Shown here in pieces: positions 11,885 to 22,579 of a DNA stretch of 64,000 nt. Source of the DNA: Ichthyophis bannanicus (taxonomy: Eukaryota; Chordata; Amphibia; Gymnophiona; Ichthyophiidae); contig CM066047.1 in the NCBI GenBank assembly GCA_033557465.1, positions 4,588,001 to 4,652,000 on the forward strand, written 5' to 3'. Positions within the stretch are counted from its first letter, which is position 1, and each line of letters starts with the position of its first letter. The position numbers and the translations under genes were made by a program. The notes beneath the pieces were generated by a model, which was given only the letters and a program-made list of their open reading frames with translations, was not told the origin of the DNA and did no database searches.

Positions 11885-13156
11885 TAATGCAGGGTTTGTG
11901 CGATAACGCTTCTAAAAGATCAGCGCCTGTAAATCTAGTGCCCAGTTCTGTTTGCCAACATTCTGCCAAGTGTTCTAAAGTTACTGGGGGCTCCAAGTCT
12001 GTAACTGCCTGGCGGAGGGTTGCAAACTGAATTTTATCATCTGGTCCCGCCCTCAATATTTCCTCAATTTGAGAGTTGATCACACTCCGCAATGCCTCAC
12101 ACAGCAGCAGCTTTCTGTAACTGCGGACCTACCAATACATAAAGAGGTCTGACTTATCTAGTGCAAAATACTCCCTTAGTGTGTCAAATGGCAATATATT
12201 GCCATCATCCGATACCAAGTGTTCCATGTTGTCTATGCCCTGCTTTTCCCACTTACAAAATGCCCTCCCCATAAGCCCTGGCGGGAAATCTGCATTACCC
12301 CTGATGGGCAAGATAGATATAGTGTGGGCTGGCCACTGTAGTCTCTGGCAGAAATTCTTCCATCTCTGATAAACCAAGGCAATGGAACTATGGCCTACGG
12401 TCAGACGGGAGTTTCGCCAGGACTCTTTATGTAGGACATAGCGGGGAGACAAAGGTGATAGCAATGCCCTCTCCCTATCTAGGGGTGTATATTCTGAGAT
12501 ATGAAATAGCCAGTCCCTGATATGTTGTCCCACACAAGCCAAATTGTAAGTCAGCATATCCAAGAGACACAGGCCTCCCACGTTCTATGGTCTCTTCAGT
12601 GCCCCAAGCTGCAACGGCACACGTTTCCCCTTCCAAAGATAGGCACTAACAAATGATCGGAACACTTCAAATCACCAGAACGAAGGAGAGGCAGTACCTG
12701 GAGCACACATACCCACCGGGGGAAAATAGTCATTTTGTAGAGATTAATCTGACCACTTAAGGACAATGACAAAGCCCACCAATGGCCAAAGTGCACCTCC
12801 AAATCCTGCAGCAGGGCAGTGACATTGAGATCATAGAGCTTGCCAGGGTCTGCAGGGAGTTGGACTCCAAGGTACTTAAAGCTCCCAGGTGCCCATTTCA
12901 ATGGGAAAGTTCCCTGCCAGGTTTGTCGCACTCTAGGTATTACTGGGAACGCCTCAGATTTATCTAATTTTAGCTTAAGACCTGTAAAACTCCCATACAG
13001 TTGAAGAGTATCCAAGGAGTTTTCTGGATCGCCCAGACACACCAGCATGTCGTCTGCAAAGGCCGAGAGCCTAAAAATCTTCCTTCCCTTCGCACATCCC
13101 CCCCAGTCATGGGTGAGTACGAATACATTCTAGTAGGGGTTCAAGTTGGAGTATAA
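11885..13156 (-). mobile_element. Outer L1, segment 2: ORF2 reverse transcriptase and middle region
   Basis: Decayed ORF2. On the minus strand 12596-13048 continues just upstream into an AFADDML catalytic motif (about 13050), followed by FKYLGVQLPAD. Further downstream pieces are at 12129-12581 and 11871-12092. It is split by stops and frameshifts. L2-a (13157-16168) separates it from its upstream palm motifs, which resume at 16169. No function is expected. Confidence 0.75.
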
Positions 13157-16100
13157 ATTTTATTTATTTATTTACATTCTCTTTTATACCGCGCTATTCA
13201 ACATCAGTGCGGTTTACATGAAACAGAGAAGTACAGTGCAGCAAGCTGTACTGCGTTTACACAGAACAGGTACTAGAAACTTGGAGAACGTTGGGGTAAC
13301 TATTTACATACAGGCATCACGTCAAGACATGTTAATCGGTAATCCTTTGTCATGGGTAGCTTGCTGAGAGTGTTGCTGTGGCTGACTCGCTGGGGGGTGG
13401 CTGCTTGACATAATGTCATCCGGGTAGTATTTGAGGAAGAGGTGGTGCTTAAGTGCCTTCCTAAACTGGGTTAGCTCAGGGATAGCCCGGATACCAGGTG
13501 GGAGGCCATTCCAGCATCTTGGTGCGCAGAATCTGAAGGCCCTGCTTGCTGTTGCCTGGGTACATTGGGTTAAAGCCTTCGGGATTACTAAGGTATTGAC
13601 TGCTGCAGATCTTCTGGATCTATTTGGGGAGATGGTGTGGATAAGCTCCGTGAGTGAGGTGGAGGAGAACCCATTGATGGCCTTGAATGTCAGTAGTAGG
13701 GTTTTGAAAGAGAGCCTGGCTTGTATAGGGAGCCAGTGGAGGTGTTTGAGGATGGGCATCACATGGTCGCTCCTTGAGGCCTTGTGTAGAACTCTCACCG
13801 CGGCATTCATCGCAAGCTGGAGCGGGTTCAGGGTGGATTGTGGGAGCCCTTGTAGGATTGCATTTGCATAATCGAAGTGCGGTATGATCAATGCTTGATA
13901 AATTGTCCGGAAGTCATCTGGCTCTAGCAGGAAGCGTAGATGTCTGAGTGTTCGAATCTTGTGGTAGACTGCTCTTACCGTGTTGCTTATGTGCTCCTTC
14001 ATATCCAGGCGTTGGTCTAAAGCGACACCAAGGTATCGGACTGAGAATTTGGTTTGTAGCTCTGCTTTCTTAACTTTTAAATGAGAAGGCGGGGTGAAGT
14101 TTTGGTTCCTCATAATGAAGAGGACCTCGGTTTTCTTGTGTTGAATCCGGAGGTTTTGGGTTTGGAGCCAGTCGGATACTGCGTTGAAACAGTCTATCAG
14201 TGGGGAGAGGTCCAGTTGTTCCGCTGAGAATGGCATGTAGAGCAGTACATCAGTATATATCAAGCAGTCGACATTGAAAGATCAGATGAGATTACAAATA
14301 GGCTGCATGTATATGTTGAACATCAGGGCGGTGAGGGAGGATCCTTGTGGAATGCCCTGCCTCTGGTGGAACGGTTCTGATGTTGAGGCCCCGACTCATA
14401 CATGCTGCCACCTGTTAGACAGATATGATTTGCACCATTCTAGTGCTGTGTCACAAATACCCTTCTCCTTTAGTCGCCCCAGGAGAAGTTCGCGGCGTAC
14501 CGAGTCAAATGCAGCGACAATGTCCATGAAGATGAGAACAAACCATTGATGGATGTTGTCAATTCCAGCAATTATGTTACTGAAGAGGGTGGTAAGGAGA
14601 GTTTCAATACCGTGGGACTCCCTGAAACCGTGTTGGCAAGAGTCCAGTGGAGCGGCGGTTTCGATGTGGCCTTGTATTTGTCTTTGGACTTCTTTTTCAA
14701 TTATCTTGGCCAGTAGTGGTATACTAGCTATAGGTCTGTATGAGTCCACCTTCTGGGGGTTGAGCTTGCTGTTTTTCAGCAGGGGTCTGATGGACGTGTG
14801 TTTGAGGGATTGGGGGAACGAGCCTGTTGTGAAGGATAGATTCATAAGCCTGGCTATGAACGGGCTAAGATCACAGCATAGTTCTTTTATCCAGAAGGCC
14901 GGGCAGGGGTCAGTTTGTGCCGTGGTGGTATTGACTGCAGCAATAGTGTCTTCAATGTACTTTTTGGATGGGGTGGTGAAAATGGTCAGGGGTGTTAGAT
15001 CAGTTGACTCACATGCAATGTCAGATGCTGTAGACTTATCTGTCTGGCATAGTTTTAATTGTAAGTAGTCGGCGAATTCCTGCGGGTGGATCCCGTCTTG
15101 GTGGTCAGGAGCTGGTTCCTTTGTAAGGTTCTTGACTAGATTGAACAAGTCGTGTGGTTTGTTTAGTGATCGTTTTAGGGCGTCTGTGTGGAATTGTCTC
15201 ATTTTCTCTGTTATTGCCTCGCGATGGTTTGCTAGGTGCAGGTTGTATGCCCTTTGGTCTTCCGTGATCGCTGCCATCGTCTTTCCAGCTTCCTTAAGTG
15301 GGTGAGTGAGGACCATAGCTCTGTGGAGTACCAGGGTGCGGTCGCTCGTCTCCTCGGAGGTTTGTTAGATGGTGTGCGTTTTGCAATGGCGCTGAAGCTA
15401 GTGTTCCAGCTGGAGATCAAGTCGTCAAGGTTGGGTGCTGTCGCGGCGAGGAGCGGGTGGGTTTTTCTTAGTATAATTTCTTTGTTGAAAGGTCGGAACC
15501 TTCGTGCTGGTGTTCTGGTGGTGCTTCCCAGATTTCTGGTGTTCCGTCGGTTGTTGTGCACGGGTATTTGGAAGTGGATCAGTTTGTGGTCTGACCATGG
15601 TACCGCTGTAATGGATAGCACTGGGTCCTGGGCTGCGTCGAACGCTGACTCTGGGGTGAATACCATGTCCAATATATTTCCTTTCGCATGGGTAGGATCG
15701 CTGACTAGCTGTTTGTATCCTAGTTCCTTGAGGGCTTCGAGAAAGGCAGATGCTTGATTGTCTTGCAGGGATGGCAGGTTGAAGTCGCCAAGTATCCAGT
15801 TTGGTGTGTTTGGGTTATGTATTTTGGATGCTAGGTCAATTATTGCTGAGAGGTCATCCGGGGAGGCTGATGGGGCACTGTACGGTAGGTTGATGGAGCA
15901 GTGCTTATTGGCTATAGTGATCGTGTCGAGGTAGTTTGCACTAGTAGCATCAATCAGATGAAAGTGGAGGTCCGTTTTGGTGAGGATGAGTACTCCTCCC
16001 CCTCTTCTATTGTCTCTATGGCATGTATGTATTGAGAAGTTGGTAGGCAAGAGTTGGTTGAGGAGGACATTGTCGCCACTGGATAGCCATGTCTCTGTGA

Positions 16101-16168
16101 TCAGGAGTATGTCGAGCTCATGGAGGGATATTATGTCCGAGATCACTGGCCATTTAAATAGTAGGTAG
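13157..16168 (-). mobile_element. L2-clade LINE a, about 3.0 kb, inserted in outer L1
   Basis: The minus-strand LINE begins (3' end) with a (TTTA)n tail at 13157-13174. Next is a hairpin with arms at 13188-13192 and 13209-13213. Coding follows for the reverse transcriptase (13322-15316) and endonuclease (15232-16168). The L1 ORF2 frame breaks off on one side within the GCPLSYLLF motif (about 16180) and resumes near 13130, so it lies in the outer L1 reverse transcriptase. The L2 clade is assigned from the PHFDYANAIL, LHWLPIQARL and RAFRFCAPRCWN motifs. No clear target duplication was found. Confidence 0.8.
13322..16168 (-). pseudogene. L2-a endonuclease-reverse transcriptase, catalytic dyad lost
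   Basis: The endonuclease part (15232-16168) shows LLITETWL, RRGGGVLIL, GDFNLPS and the PWSDH histidine motif. Its N-terminus is missing. The reverse transcriptase part (14396-15316) shows YRPIASIPLLAKI, QHGF and FMDIVAAFDSV. The expected YADD box reads IYTDVLLY at about 14250, so the second catalytic Asp is Val and polymerase activity would be lost. The C-terminal part (13322-14263) holds the YLGVALDQ, HFDYANAIL and LHWLPI motifs. Frame breaks fall at about 15300 and 14270-14390. A dead copy. Confidence 0.8.
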
Positions 16169-16768
16169 GATAGAGGGCACCCCTGCTGAGTCCCTCGTTC
16201 TAGTGGAAAGGCCATTGTCATTGTCCAATTGACTGCAAGGACCCACAGGGGTTCATATACAGAATCGCATCACATCAACAAAGTGTCCATCAATACCGAA
16301 CTTTGCTAGAACCATATACATGAACTCCCAATGCACTCTGTCAAATGCTTTTTCAGCACCAAAGCTCATAAGCATTGTCGGAAGGCCATGTTGCAAAGTG
16401 ATATATTGGGCCGCCAAAATCTTCTGTATGTTCCGTGCGACAATGCGACCCTGCACAAAGCCCACCTGTGAGTCTCCCACCAAAAGTGGTAACAGAGGTG
16501 CCAATCTATCCGCCATTACTTTAGCTAAGATTTTAATATCTACATTGAGTAGTGAGATAGGCCTATAGGAGCCTGGCAAAGTGGGGTCTTTTCCAGGTTT
16601 TGGAAGGATGGTAATTAGTGCTTTATTCGGCTGTATGAAAGTCTCGACGTTGGATTAGATCAGAAAAATATTCAGCCAATGGCATTGTCACCTTCTTGGA
16701 AAGTGCTTTGTAGAATTCTGCTCGGTACCCATCTGACCCAGAAGCTCTACATTTCTGCAACGCGTGTA
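16169..16768 (-). mobile_element. Outer L1, segment 3: ORF2 reverse transcriptase fingers and palm
   Basis: Minus frame 16253-16579 reads SYRPISLLNVDIKILAKV, then GFVQGR, then AEKAFDRVHWEFM, the standard L1 motifs 1-3. Upstream (about 16600-16760) decayed sequence still reads ASGSDGYRAEFYK. It is flanked by L2-a and L2-b, both inserted into the same old ORF2. Confidence 0.8.
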
Positions 16769-19152
16769 TTTTATTTATTTATTTAACTGCATTTATATAC
16801 CGCTTTTCACCGGGTCAAAGCGGTGTAACATATAACATGAGGGGGGGTAGAATTTTACAGGGTGGGGCCATCACCAGGGACAACACTTAATGATTTGGGT
16901 GGACATAGACATGTACACTTCTGCTGAATCTAGGTATTAGATCGTGTGGATAGGGTGGCAATTCTGATCAAAGGTGTTCACGGAATAGGCTTGTTTTCAG
17001 CTGTTTCTTGAATGATGTGATGTCAGCGTTGCTTCTGATGTGGTTTGGTAGGGAGTTCCAGAGGGATGGGGCATAAAGTTCGAAGGCTCTGTTGCAGGTC
17101 CGTTGTGTGGACTTGGTTCTTTTGTGGGGGACGACAATGGAGTTATTGGAGGATTGTCTGGTTGATCTGTTGTGAGATGGGCGAGGCAGAAAGTGGTGGA
17201 GTGAGGTGTTCCGTGTTTGGTGGATAGTCTTGTGGACGAGTAGGATAGCTTTGTACTTGACTCTTGCTGGAATTGGCAGGAAGTGGAGGTCTCTTAGGAT
17301 CGGGGTGATGTGGTCCCGTTTTTTCGCATTCTGAATAATCCTTGCTGTGGTATTTAATGCAGTTCGGAGGGGGTTGGTGTGTGAGGCGGGTAGTCCATGG
17401 TAGATTATGTTGCAGAAATCCAGATGAGGTAGTGTTACTGCTTGCATTACTGTCCTGAAGTCGTGGGGTTCCAGAAGGGGTCGGAGACGGTGCACAGATT
17501 TAGCTTTGTGGAATATTGTCCCAGCGGTTTTGTTGATTTGTTGTTTGAAGGTGAGGGCCTGGTCAATGATAACGCCTAGATACCTTATTTGGGGCTGGAC
17601 TTGGATTTGTGTGGTTCCCATGTTGAGGTGGGTAGGTGGTTTGAAGTCATGTTCTTTTGTTACTATAAGGGCTTCGGTTTTCTTCATGTTGATGGATAAA
17701 TTGTTCTCTTGTAGCCAGTTGGCTACGTCATTGAAGCAGGCTGATAGTTGGTCGTTTTTTGGATTGGTGGTTGTAATTGGTGCGTAGAGCATTATGTCGT
17801 CGGCGTATATGTGGAAGTTGATGTTGTGGGTGCGGATGATTGAGCATAGTGGACGGAGGTATATATTGAACAGCATGGCGGATAGGGTGGACCCTTGGGG
17901 TACTCCTTGATGTTGTTGGTAGGGGGTCGAGGTCTTGGAGAGGGTGCGGATTCGTTGCTGTCTGTTGTTTAAGTAGGATCTGAACCATTGAAGTACAGTG
18001 TCTTTGATTCCAATTGATTGGAGTCTGCTTATGAGGATTTCGTGGGAGATTGTGTCAAAGGCCGCTGATATATCTAGAAAGATCAGGATGTATCCGGATT
18101 GTTTCTCCTGGGTTCCAATGATGAGTGTGTTCATTAGAATGGTCACGAGGGTCTCAACTCCGTGTAGTGGCCGGAATCCATGTTGCTGTGGGTCAAGTAT
18201 GTCGTTTGTGTCCAGGTGATCTTGAAGCTGATGTTGGACTATCTTTTCCATTATCTTGGAGGTAAGGGGAAGGCTTGCAACTGGTCTGTAGGAGGTGGGG
18301 TCTAGTGGGTCCAGGTTGTTCTTTTTTATTGTTGGTCGAATGATTGATGTCTTGAGGGCGTCTGGTATGTATCCTTGTTTAAAGGATTCGTTTATGATGT
18401 GGGTTAATGGAGCACTCAGGTTTTCTTTTGTCTTCTTTATCCATTCCGTAGGGCAGGGGTCCAGCAGGGAGGTAGTAGTGTTCAGACAGGAGATGGTGGA
18501 GGAGATCTCTTCTTTTGAGGTTTCATTGAATGTACTCCAGGTTGTGTTTATTGTGGTGTAAGGATTTGTCTTTGCGGCTGTAGCACAGAGGTGAGGTTGT
18601 TGGAATTGTTTGTATTGTTGTGCCAGAAGATCCAAGGGGATATCTGGGAGTTGATCGGAAGTGGTTGGTGCCTTTGTCAGTTTTTTGGCAATTTGGAAGA
18701 GTTCTCGAGGTTTGTTTATTGCTGTCATGATGATTTTGGTGTGGTAGTTTCTTTTCGCGTTGTCGGTCTCTGAGTGGTAGTTAGTGAGTTCATAGAGGTA
18801 TTGCTTTTTGTCCATTTCATTTTTGGTTTTCCTCCATTTTCTTTCTGCTCTTCTAAGTTTTGTTTTTAGTTTGCGGAGGTCAGGTGTGAACCAGCGGGCC
18901 TTTGAGGAGATGGGTTTGTTGCTAGTTTTGTTTATAGTCGCGCTGGATGCTGAGGAAATTGTGGTGTTCCAGTTGTTTATGAGGTCATCAAGGTTGTTGG
19001 AGTTCGTAAGTAGGTTAGGTAGGGTTAGTGTCAGGAAGTCTTCTCTGCTGAATGCTTTGAATCTTCTTGTGTGTTGTGTGTTTCTTCTGCTTGTGTCTGG
19101 ATGATATGTGTGCGAGAGGTGGATGATGTAGTGGTCTGACCATGGTACTGGT
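16769..19152 (-). mobile_element. L2-clade LINE b, about 2.4 kb, inserted in outer L1
   Basis: The 3' end at 16769 carries a (TTTA)n tail, then a hairpin with 8-base arms (16800-16807 / 16818-16825). A long open reading frame follows (16968-18815). The 5' end is truncated in the endonuclease domain: the last recognisable motif is a WSDHYIIHLSHTYH stretch near 19130. Outer-L1 coding resumes directly on both sides. No obvious target duplication. Confidence 0.85.
16968..18815 (-). CDS. L2-b reverse transcriptase ORF, 615 residues, open
   Basis: Uninterrupted frame covering the linker after the endonuclease and the whole reverse transcriptase. Motifs in order, with approximate residues: DPCPTEWIK (115), SYRPVASLPL (175), QHGFRP (210), FLDISAAFDTI (245), GVPQGSTLSAMLFNIY (310), the catalytic IYADDIMLY (337), IRYLGVIID (415), LDFCNIIYHGLP (475), LHFLPIPARVKYK (525), and a C-terminal LWNSLP segment (590). 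All catalytic Asp residues are present. The ATG used is only the first Met in frame, because the true N-terminus with the endonuclease is truncated. The protein would lack nicking activity, so the copy is presumably not autonomous despite an intact polymerase. Confidence 0.85.
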   Translation of the reverse strand: MDKKQYLYELTNYHSETDNAKRNYHTKIIMTAINKPRELFQIAKKLTKAPTTSDQLPDIPLDLLAQQYKQFQQPHLCATAAKTNPYTTINTTWSTFNETSKEEISSTISCLNTTTSLLDPCPTEWIKKTKENLSAPLTHIINESFKQGYIPDALKTSIIRPTIKKNNLDPLDPTSYRPVASLPLTSKIMEKIVQHQLQDHLDTNDILDPQQHGFRPLHGVETLVTILMNTLIIGTQEKQSGYILIFLDISAAFDTISHEILISRLQSIGIKDTVLQWFRSYLNNRQQRIRTLSKTSTPYQQHQGVPQGSTLSAMLFNIYLRPLCSIIRTHNINFHIYADDIMLYAPITTTNPKNDQLSACFNDVANWLQENNLSINMKKTEALIVTKEHDFKPPTHLNMGTTQIQVQPQIRYLGVIIDQALTFKQQINKTAGTIFHKAKSVHRLRPLLEPHDFRTVMQAVTLPHLDFCNIIYHGLPASHTNPLRTALNTTARIIQNAKKRDHITPILRDLHFLPIPARVKYKAILLVHKTIHQTRNTSLHHFLPRPSHNRSTRQSSNNSIVVPHKRTKSTQRTCNRAFELYAPSLWNSLPNHIRSNADITSFKKQLKTSLFREHL

Positions 19153-21250
19153 AAGATTGTATGTACCCTTGGATTTCCCGGGCCATTATTGGGGCATTCA
19201 ATTGTTCCATTTGTTCTACATCTAAATATGATAAGGCTAGATCTTGCAGGTAGGACTTTGCCGCCTGTACGTCAGAGGGCTCTGCCCGATAAAGTCCTCT
19301 ACAGAATTGCTTGGGTGGTTTGGAGGCACATGTCCCCATCCTGCAGTACCCCAATTGTCTGGTTCCCACCACCCCGGTTTTGACCATTGAAGCCAACAAC
19401 TTTGATTTGTGTGACTGCTAATGGATGAGGTTGTTTAATTCCACTTGGGTGGTAAGCAGGGCTGCCCGCTGTGAGCTGTTGTGCAAAATTGCGTTGAGCA
19501 ATGCAGAAAGCCTTCTATTGCTGAATTAAGCGCTTTCCTTGCTCCTTACACTTTGATCGACACTAACCCCCGAATGTGTCCCCACATAATGGCCTTGGCA
19601 GCCTCCCAATATGTTGGATTGTCAAGTTCATATTCAGTCCAACGTGCTTGAAAAAATTTACAGAAGTCTCTGTCATCAGCCATCTGTAGAGGAATGCCAG
19701 AGGCTCCCCCTCGGAGCATCCCCCCACTTGACGTCAACCCATATCAGAGTGTGGTCAGAAACAATAGGGCTGATCTCCACCCGATGAATCTTATCTAAAA
19801 GCTCTGGGGCAACCAAAAAGTAATCCAAGCGGAGCCCAAACCACATGCATGTGAAACGTGTGTAATCCCTTTTAGAAGGGTTTGTGAGCCGTCACACATC
19901 CATCAGCTCATATCTCTCAATCCATCCCTTAACCCATCATGCATGCCTTTCATCCGCTGTGCCCTGTGAGGTACAGTCAAGGGTTCCATCTAGCAATCTG
20001 TTAAAATATCCTCTGACAAGGAGGCGTGCGCGGGGGTCTAATTTGGAGAGGCAGCGGTTCACCGCCCGGAAAAACTGGGTATCATACCCATTGGGGCCAT
20101 AGACAGTGCCCAGCCCTATTCTCTGAACCATGGAGCCTGGCTTGCAAAAATAAAAAGTGGCCCCTGGGGTCCGCATTCACTGACTATCTGGAAATCCACA
20201 TCTTTCACAATCAGGATGGCAACACCTGCTTTCCGGTCTCCCAACAAAGCGCTATAAACTTCCTCCACCCACCAGCGCTTGAGCTTGGCAAGTTCCACCG
20301 CAGTGAGGTAGGTCTCTTGAAGGAGGATGACATCTGCCTTCTTGTCCCGTAGTGTTTTAAGAATCTTGTGGCATTTGATCAGATGGCCAAGCCCACAAAC
20401 ATTCCAGGAAATTACTCTGCTAGGCTTACTTATGTACTACCTGATGGTGGGAACTGACCATTAGGTTTTCCACACTAATAGATATAGACCATCATCTCGG
20501 CCCTCCCAGCCTAAGGTCCTGGACCCCCGTCTTGTCCCGAACTTCCCCCTACAGTTCATTAGATCCTCGCCACATGCAATATTAGTCCCGGATCCCCCTC
20601 CTCCCCCCAACTTACATCCTACCTCCTCCCTCCCCCCCTCTCTTTCTGTGTAGGGTCCCCCTTCACTCACTCCTGGACCCTTCAGACTTCCCTTATTGTT
20701 GCCTGGGCATTCCGACCCCCCCCCCCCCCCGAATTAATAGTCTTGCCTTTATTCCCCCCAAATCAGATATTTTGTGTGGGAACGTATTCTTCAAAAGGGG
20801 AGGAGATTCACACAATCAATCCCTCCTCAGGCCTCCACAATGCAGTTAATCCTGCACAGGGCAGGACCACATGGCAGCCCAGCAGGAACTCCCAAGCCAA
20901 TGGGCGAGCCACCTGGCCATTCCCACAGCATCCCGGAGAAGGAATGCCATGCCACCAAGCCCATACCTCCTCCACATTCCCATCCCATGGTTCTTTCATC
21001 CCCAGTTCAATTAACTAGGACATCACTGTCCCCCCATCACCACCATGAGTGCCCCTGCCCTTGTGTTCCATCCCTTCCTATACTGCCCATGCCGCCTCCC
21101 ATCCTCTACTGAACTTGATCTCATAAACCCTGACTGTGCCCAACCCCTGCGAGTCTGAGCACACATCCATGCATCCATACATACAGTCATGCAGCCTATG
21201 CAGATAAATATAAAGTGTCCCCCCATCCATTCTATCATTTACCCCAACCC
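19153..21250 (-). mobile_element. Outer L1, segment 4: ORF2 endonuclease and inter-ORF region
   Basis: Decayed L1 ORF2 N-terminus. Pieces at 19156-19399, 19546-19737, 19937-20176 and 20116-20298 contain endonuclease-like stretches (VGTVYGPNGYD-like text, LVRGYFNRLLDG in place of GGDFN, GVAILI). Bases 20430-21250 hold no convincing gene. They are C-rich, including a C run near 20717-20731, and would correspond to the inter-ORF region and the start of ORF1 decay. The segment is cut at about 21250 by L2-c. Confidence 0.65.
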
Positions 21251-22113
21251 TAGCCGTTATTTAACCAGTTTTGTATACCACCTTCTCCTTCAATCAAAGT
21301 GTTTGACAAGACAACAAAGGGTTTACATGTTATGAATAAGGGAAGACAAATACAATACATTACAATACAATGCCATATAATAGAATTAAATAAGAGGAAC
21401 AATTCATACTATATCAAGTAATGCTAATTAAAATCAAATTGATTGTCCATAAGTTTCTATAAACAGGAGAGTCTTGAGGGACTTACGGAAGTCCTTAAGG
21501 TCATTCTGTGCTCTTAAGTCTTCAGGGAGAGACTTCCGCAAATCTGATGCCAGGAGTGAAAAAGCCCTCTTAGATGTCATCTGCTTTGATCTATTGAAAC
21601 TAGAAGGAATGCTGAGCCTATTAACGCTTTGAGTTTGTCTAGGCCTAAAATCCATGTCCTTAGATATTAAGGACTGTAGAATGTCTGCTGATAAATGATG
21701 CATAGTTCTAAAAATGATCATTAGATTTTTGAATCTTGTTATTGCAATAATAGGAAGCCAATGTAATTGTTGGAGTACAGGAGTAATGTACTCATATTTT
21801 GCAGAGCCTGTGATGAGCGCAGCAATATTCTGCACTAACTGGAGTGGATGGATTGTGTGCTTGGGAAGACCTTGATATAGTGTGTTTCCATAGTCAAGCA
21901 ATGGGGTGATGACTGTTTGACATACTGTACGGAAATGATCTTTGCTTAAGATTGGTTTGAGTCTCCTAATAACCTTTAGCCGCACTCTTACTTATGTGAG
22001 ACTGTAAATTTAGGTACCTAAGGTTATACCTAGGTATTTCACCTCATCCTTAATTTTTATTGATTTAAGATGTTAATTTCTTGTGGTGGTTTGAAAGTCT
22101 GAGTTCTAGAAAT
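21251..22113 (-). mobile_element. L2-clade LINE c, 3' half
   Basis: Minus-strand frame 21434-21985 (183 residues) carries LLDYGNTLYQGLP, LHWLPIIAITRFK and a decayed RAFSLLASDL, the C-terminal L2 reverse transcriptase motifs. Bases 22000-22113 continue upstream to a VKYLGI-like stretch. DIRS-A interrupts the element at 22114, and the 5' half is at 29072-30336. The 3' end near 21251-21310 lacks the tidy (TTTA)n tail of the other copies, so this copy looks older. Confidence 0.75.
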
Positions 22114-22293
22114 GAAAGCATAGTTACTCACCTGTAACAGGTGATCTCTGGGAACAGCAGGAATTTAGTCTTCACATATGGGTATCGTCGGTACCGACGG
22201 AGCCTGCGCGGGAACACTCCCCAGCGTCCAATTAGGAAGCATCCCACAGCGCCTGCGTGCTGCCTTCCTGCCTTTCCCAACTGCCTCTCTCCA
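22114..22293 (+). repeat. Left inverted terminal repeat of DIRS-A
   Basis: Begins GAAAGCATAGTTACTC, like elements B, D and E. It contains a perfect 14-bp palindrome CGTCGGTACCGACG at 22186-22199. The inner part is inverted-complementary to 28915-29040. Confidence 0.8.
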
Positions 22294-22378
22294 ATTGAGT
22301 TTAAAGCTGACACAAAGAGAGAGAGAGGGAAAGAGAAAGAGAGAGAGATAGATACAACTCCTAGGGGAGGTGGGTGGG

Positions 22379-22461
22379 TTGTGAAGACTAAATTCCTGCT
22401 GTTCCCGGAGATCACCTGTTGTATCTCCAGGAACAAGCAGGAATGTAGTCTTCACATATGG
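22379..22461. repeat. Internal complementary region of DIRS-A, with a short deletion
   Basis: Contains reverse complements of both outer ends: 22379-22421 matches the left end, and from 22422 it matches the right end. Compared with element E (59199-59297), about 17 bases at the junction are missing, including the left-end terminal words. Confidence 0.7.
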
Positions 22462-22579
22462 GGACTCCCTAGCTTTAGATGCCAGGGAGAGACCCCAGAA
22501 GTTGTGTGTCCCTGTGAAAGGGCTCCACTTCCCCCCATGGATCTCTGGCATCCAACCAGGGATGGTGGGTAGAAGTTGA

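Noticed and set aside
13431..13871. Plus-strand open frame of 146 codons
   Set aside because: It is the antisense of the L2-a reverse transcriptase C-terminus, whose minus-strand motifs are unmistakable.
20461..21112. Short frames at the 5' side of outer L1 segment 4
   Set aside because: C-rich decayed inter-ORF L1 sequence. The frames are not conserved between strands or with the inner L1.
22186..22199. Palindrome as a CRISPR or transcription terminator repeat
   Set aside because: It occurs once per terminal repeat of each DIRS copy, with no array or spacer, in a vertebrate context.
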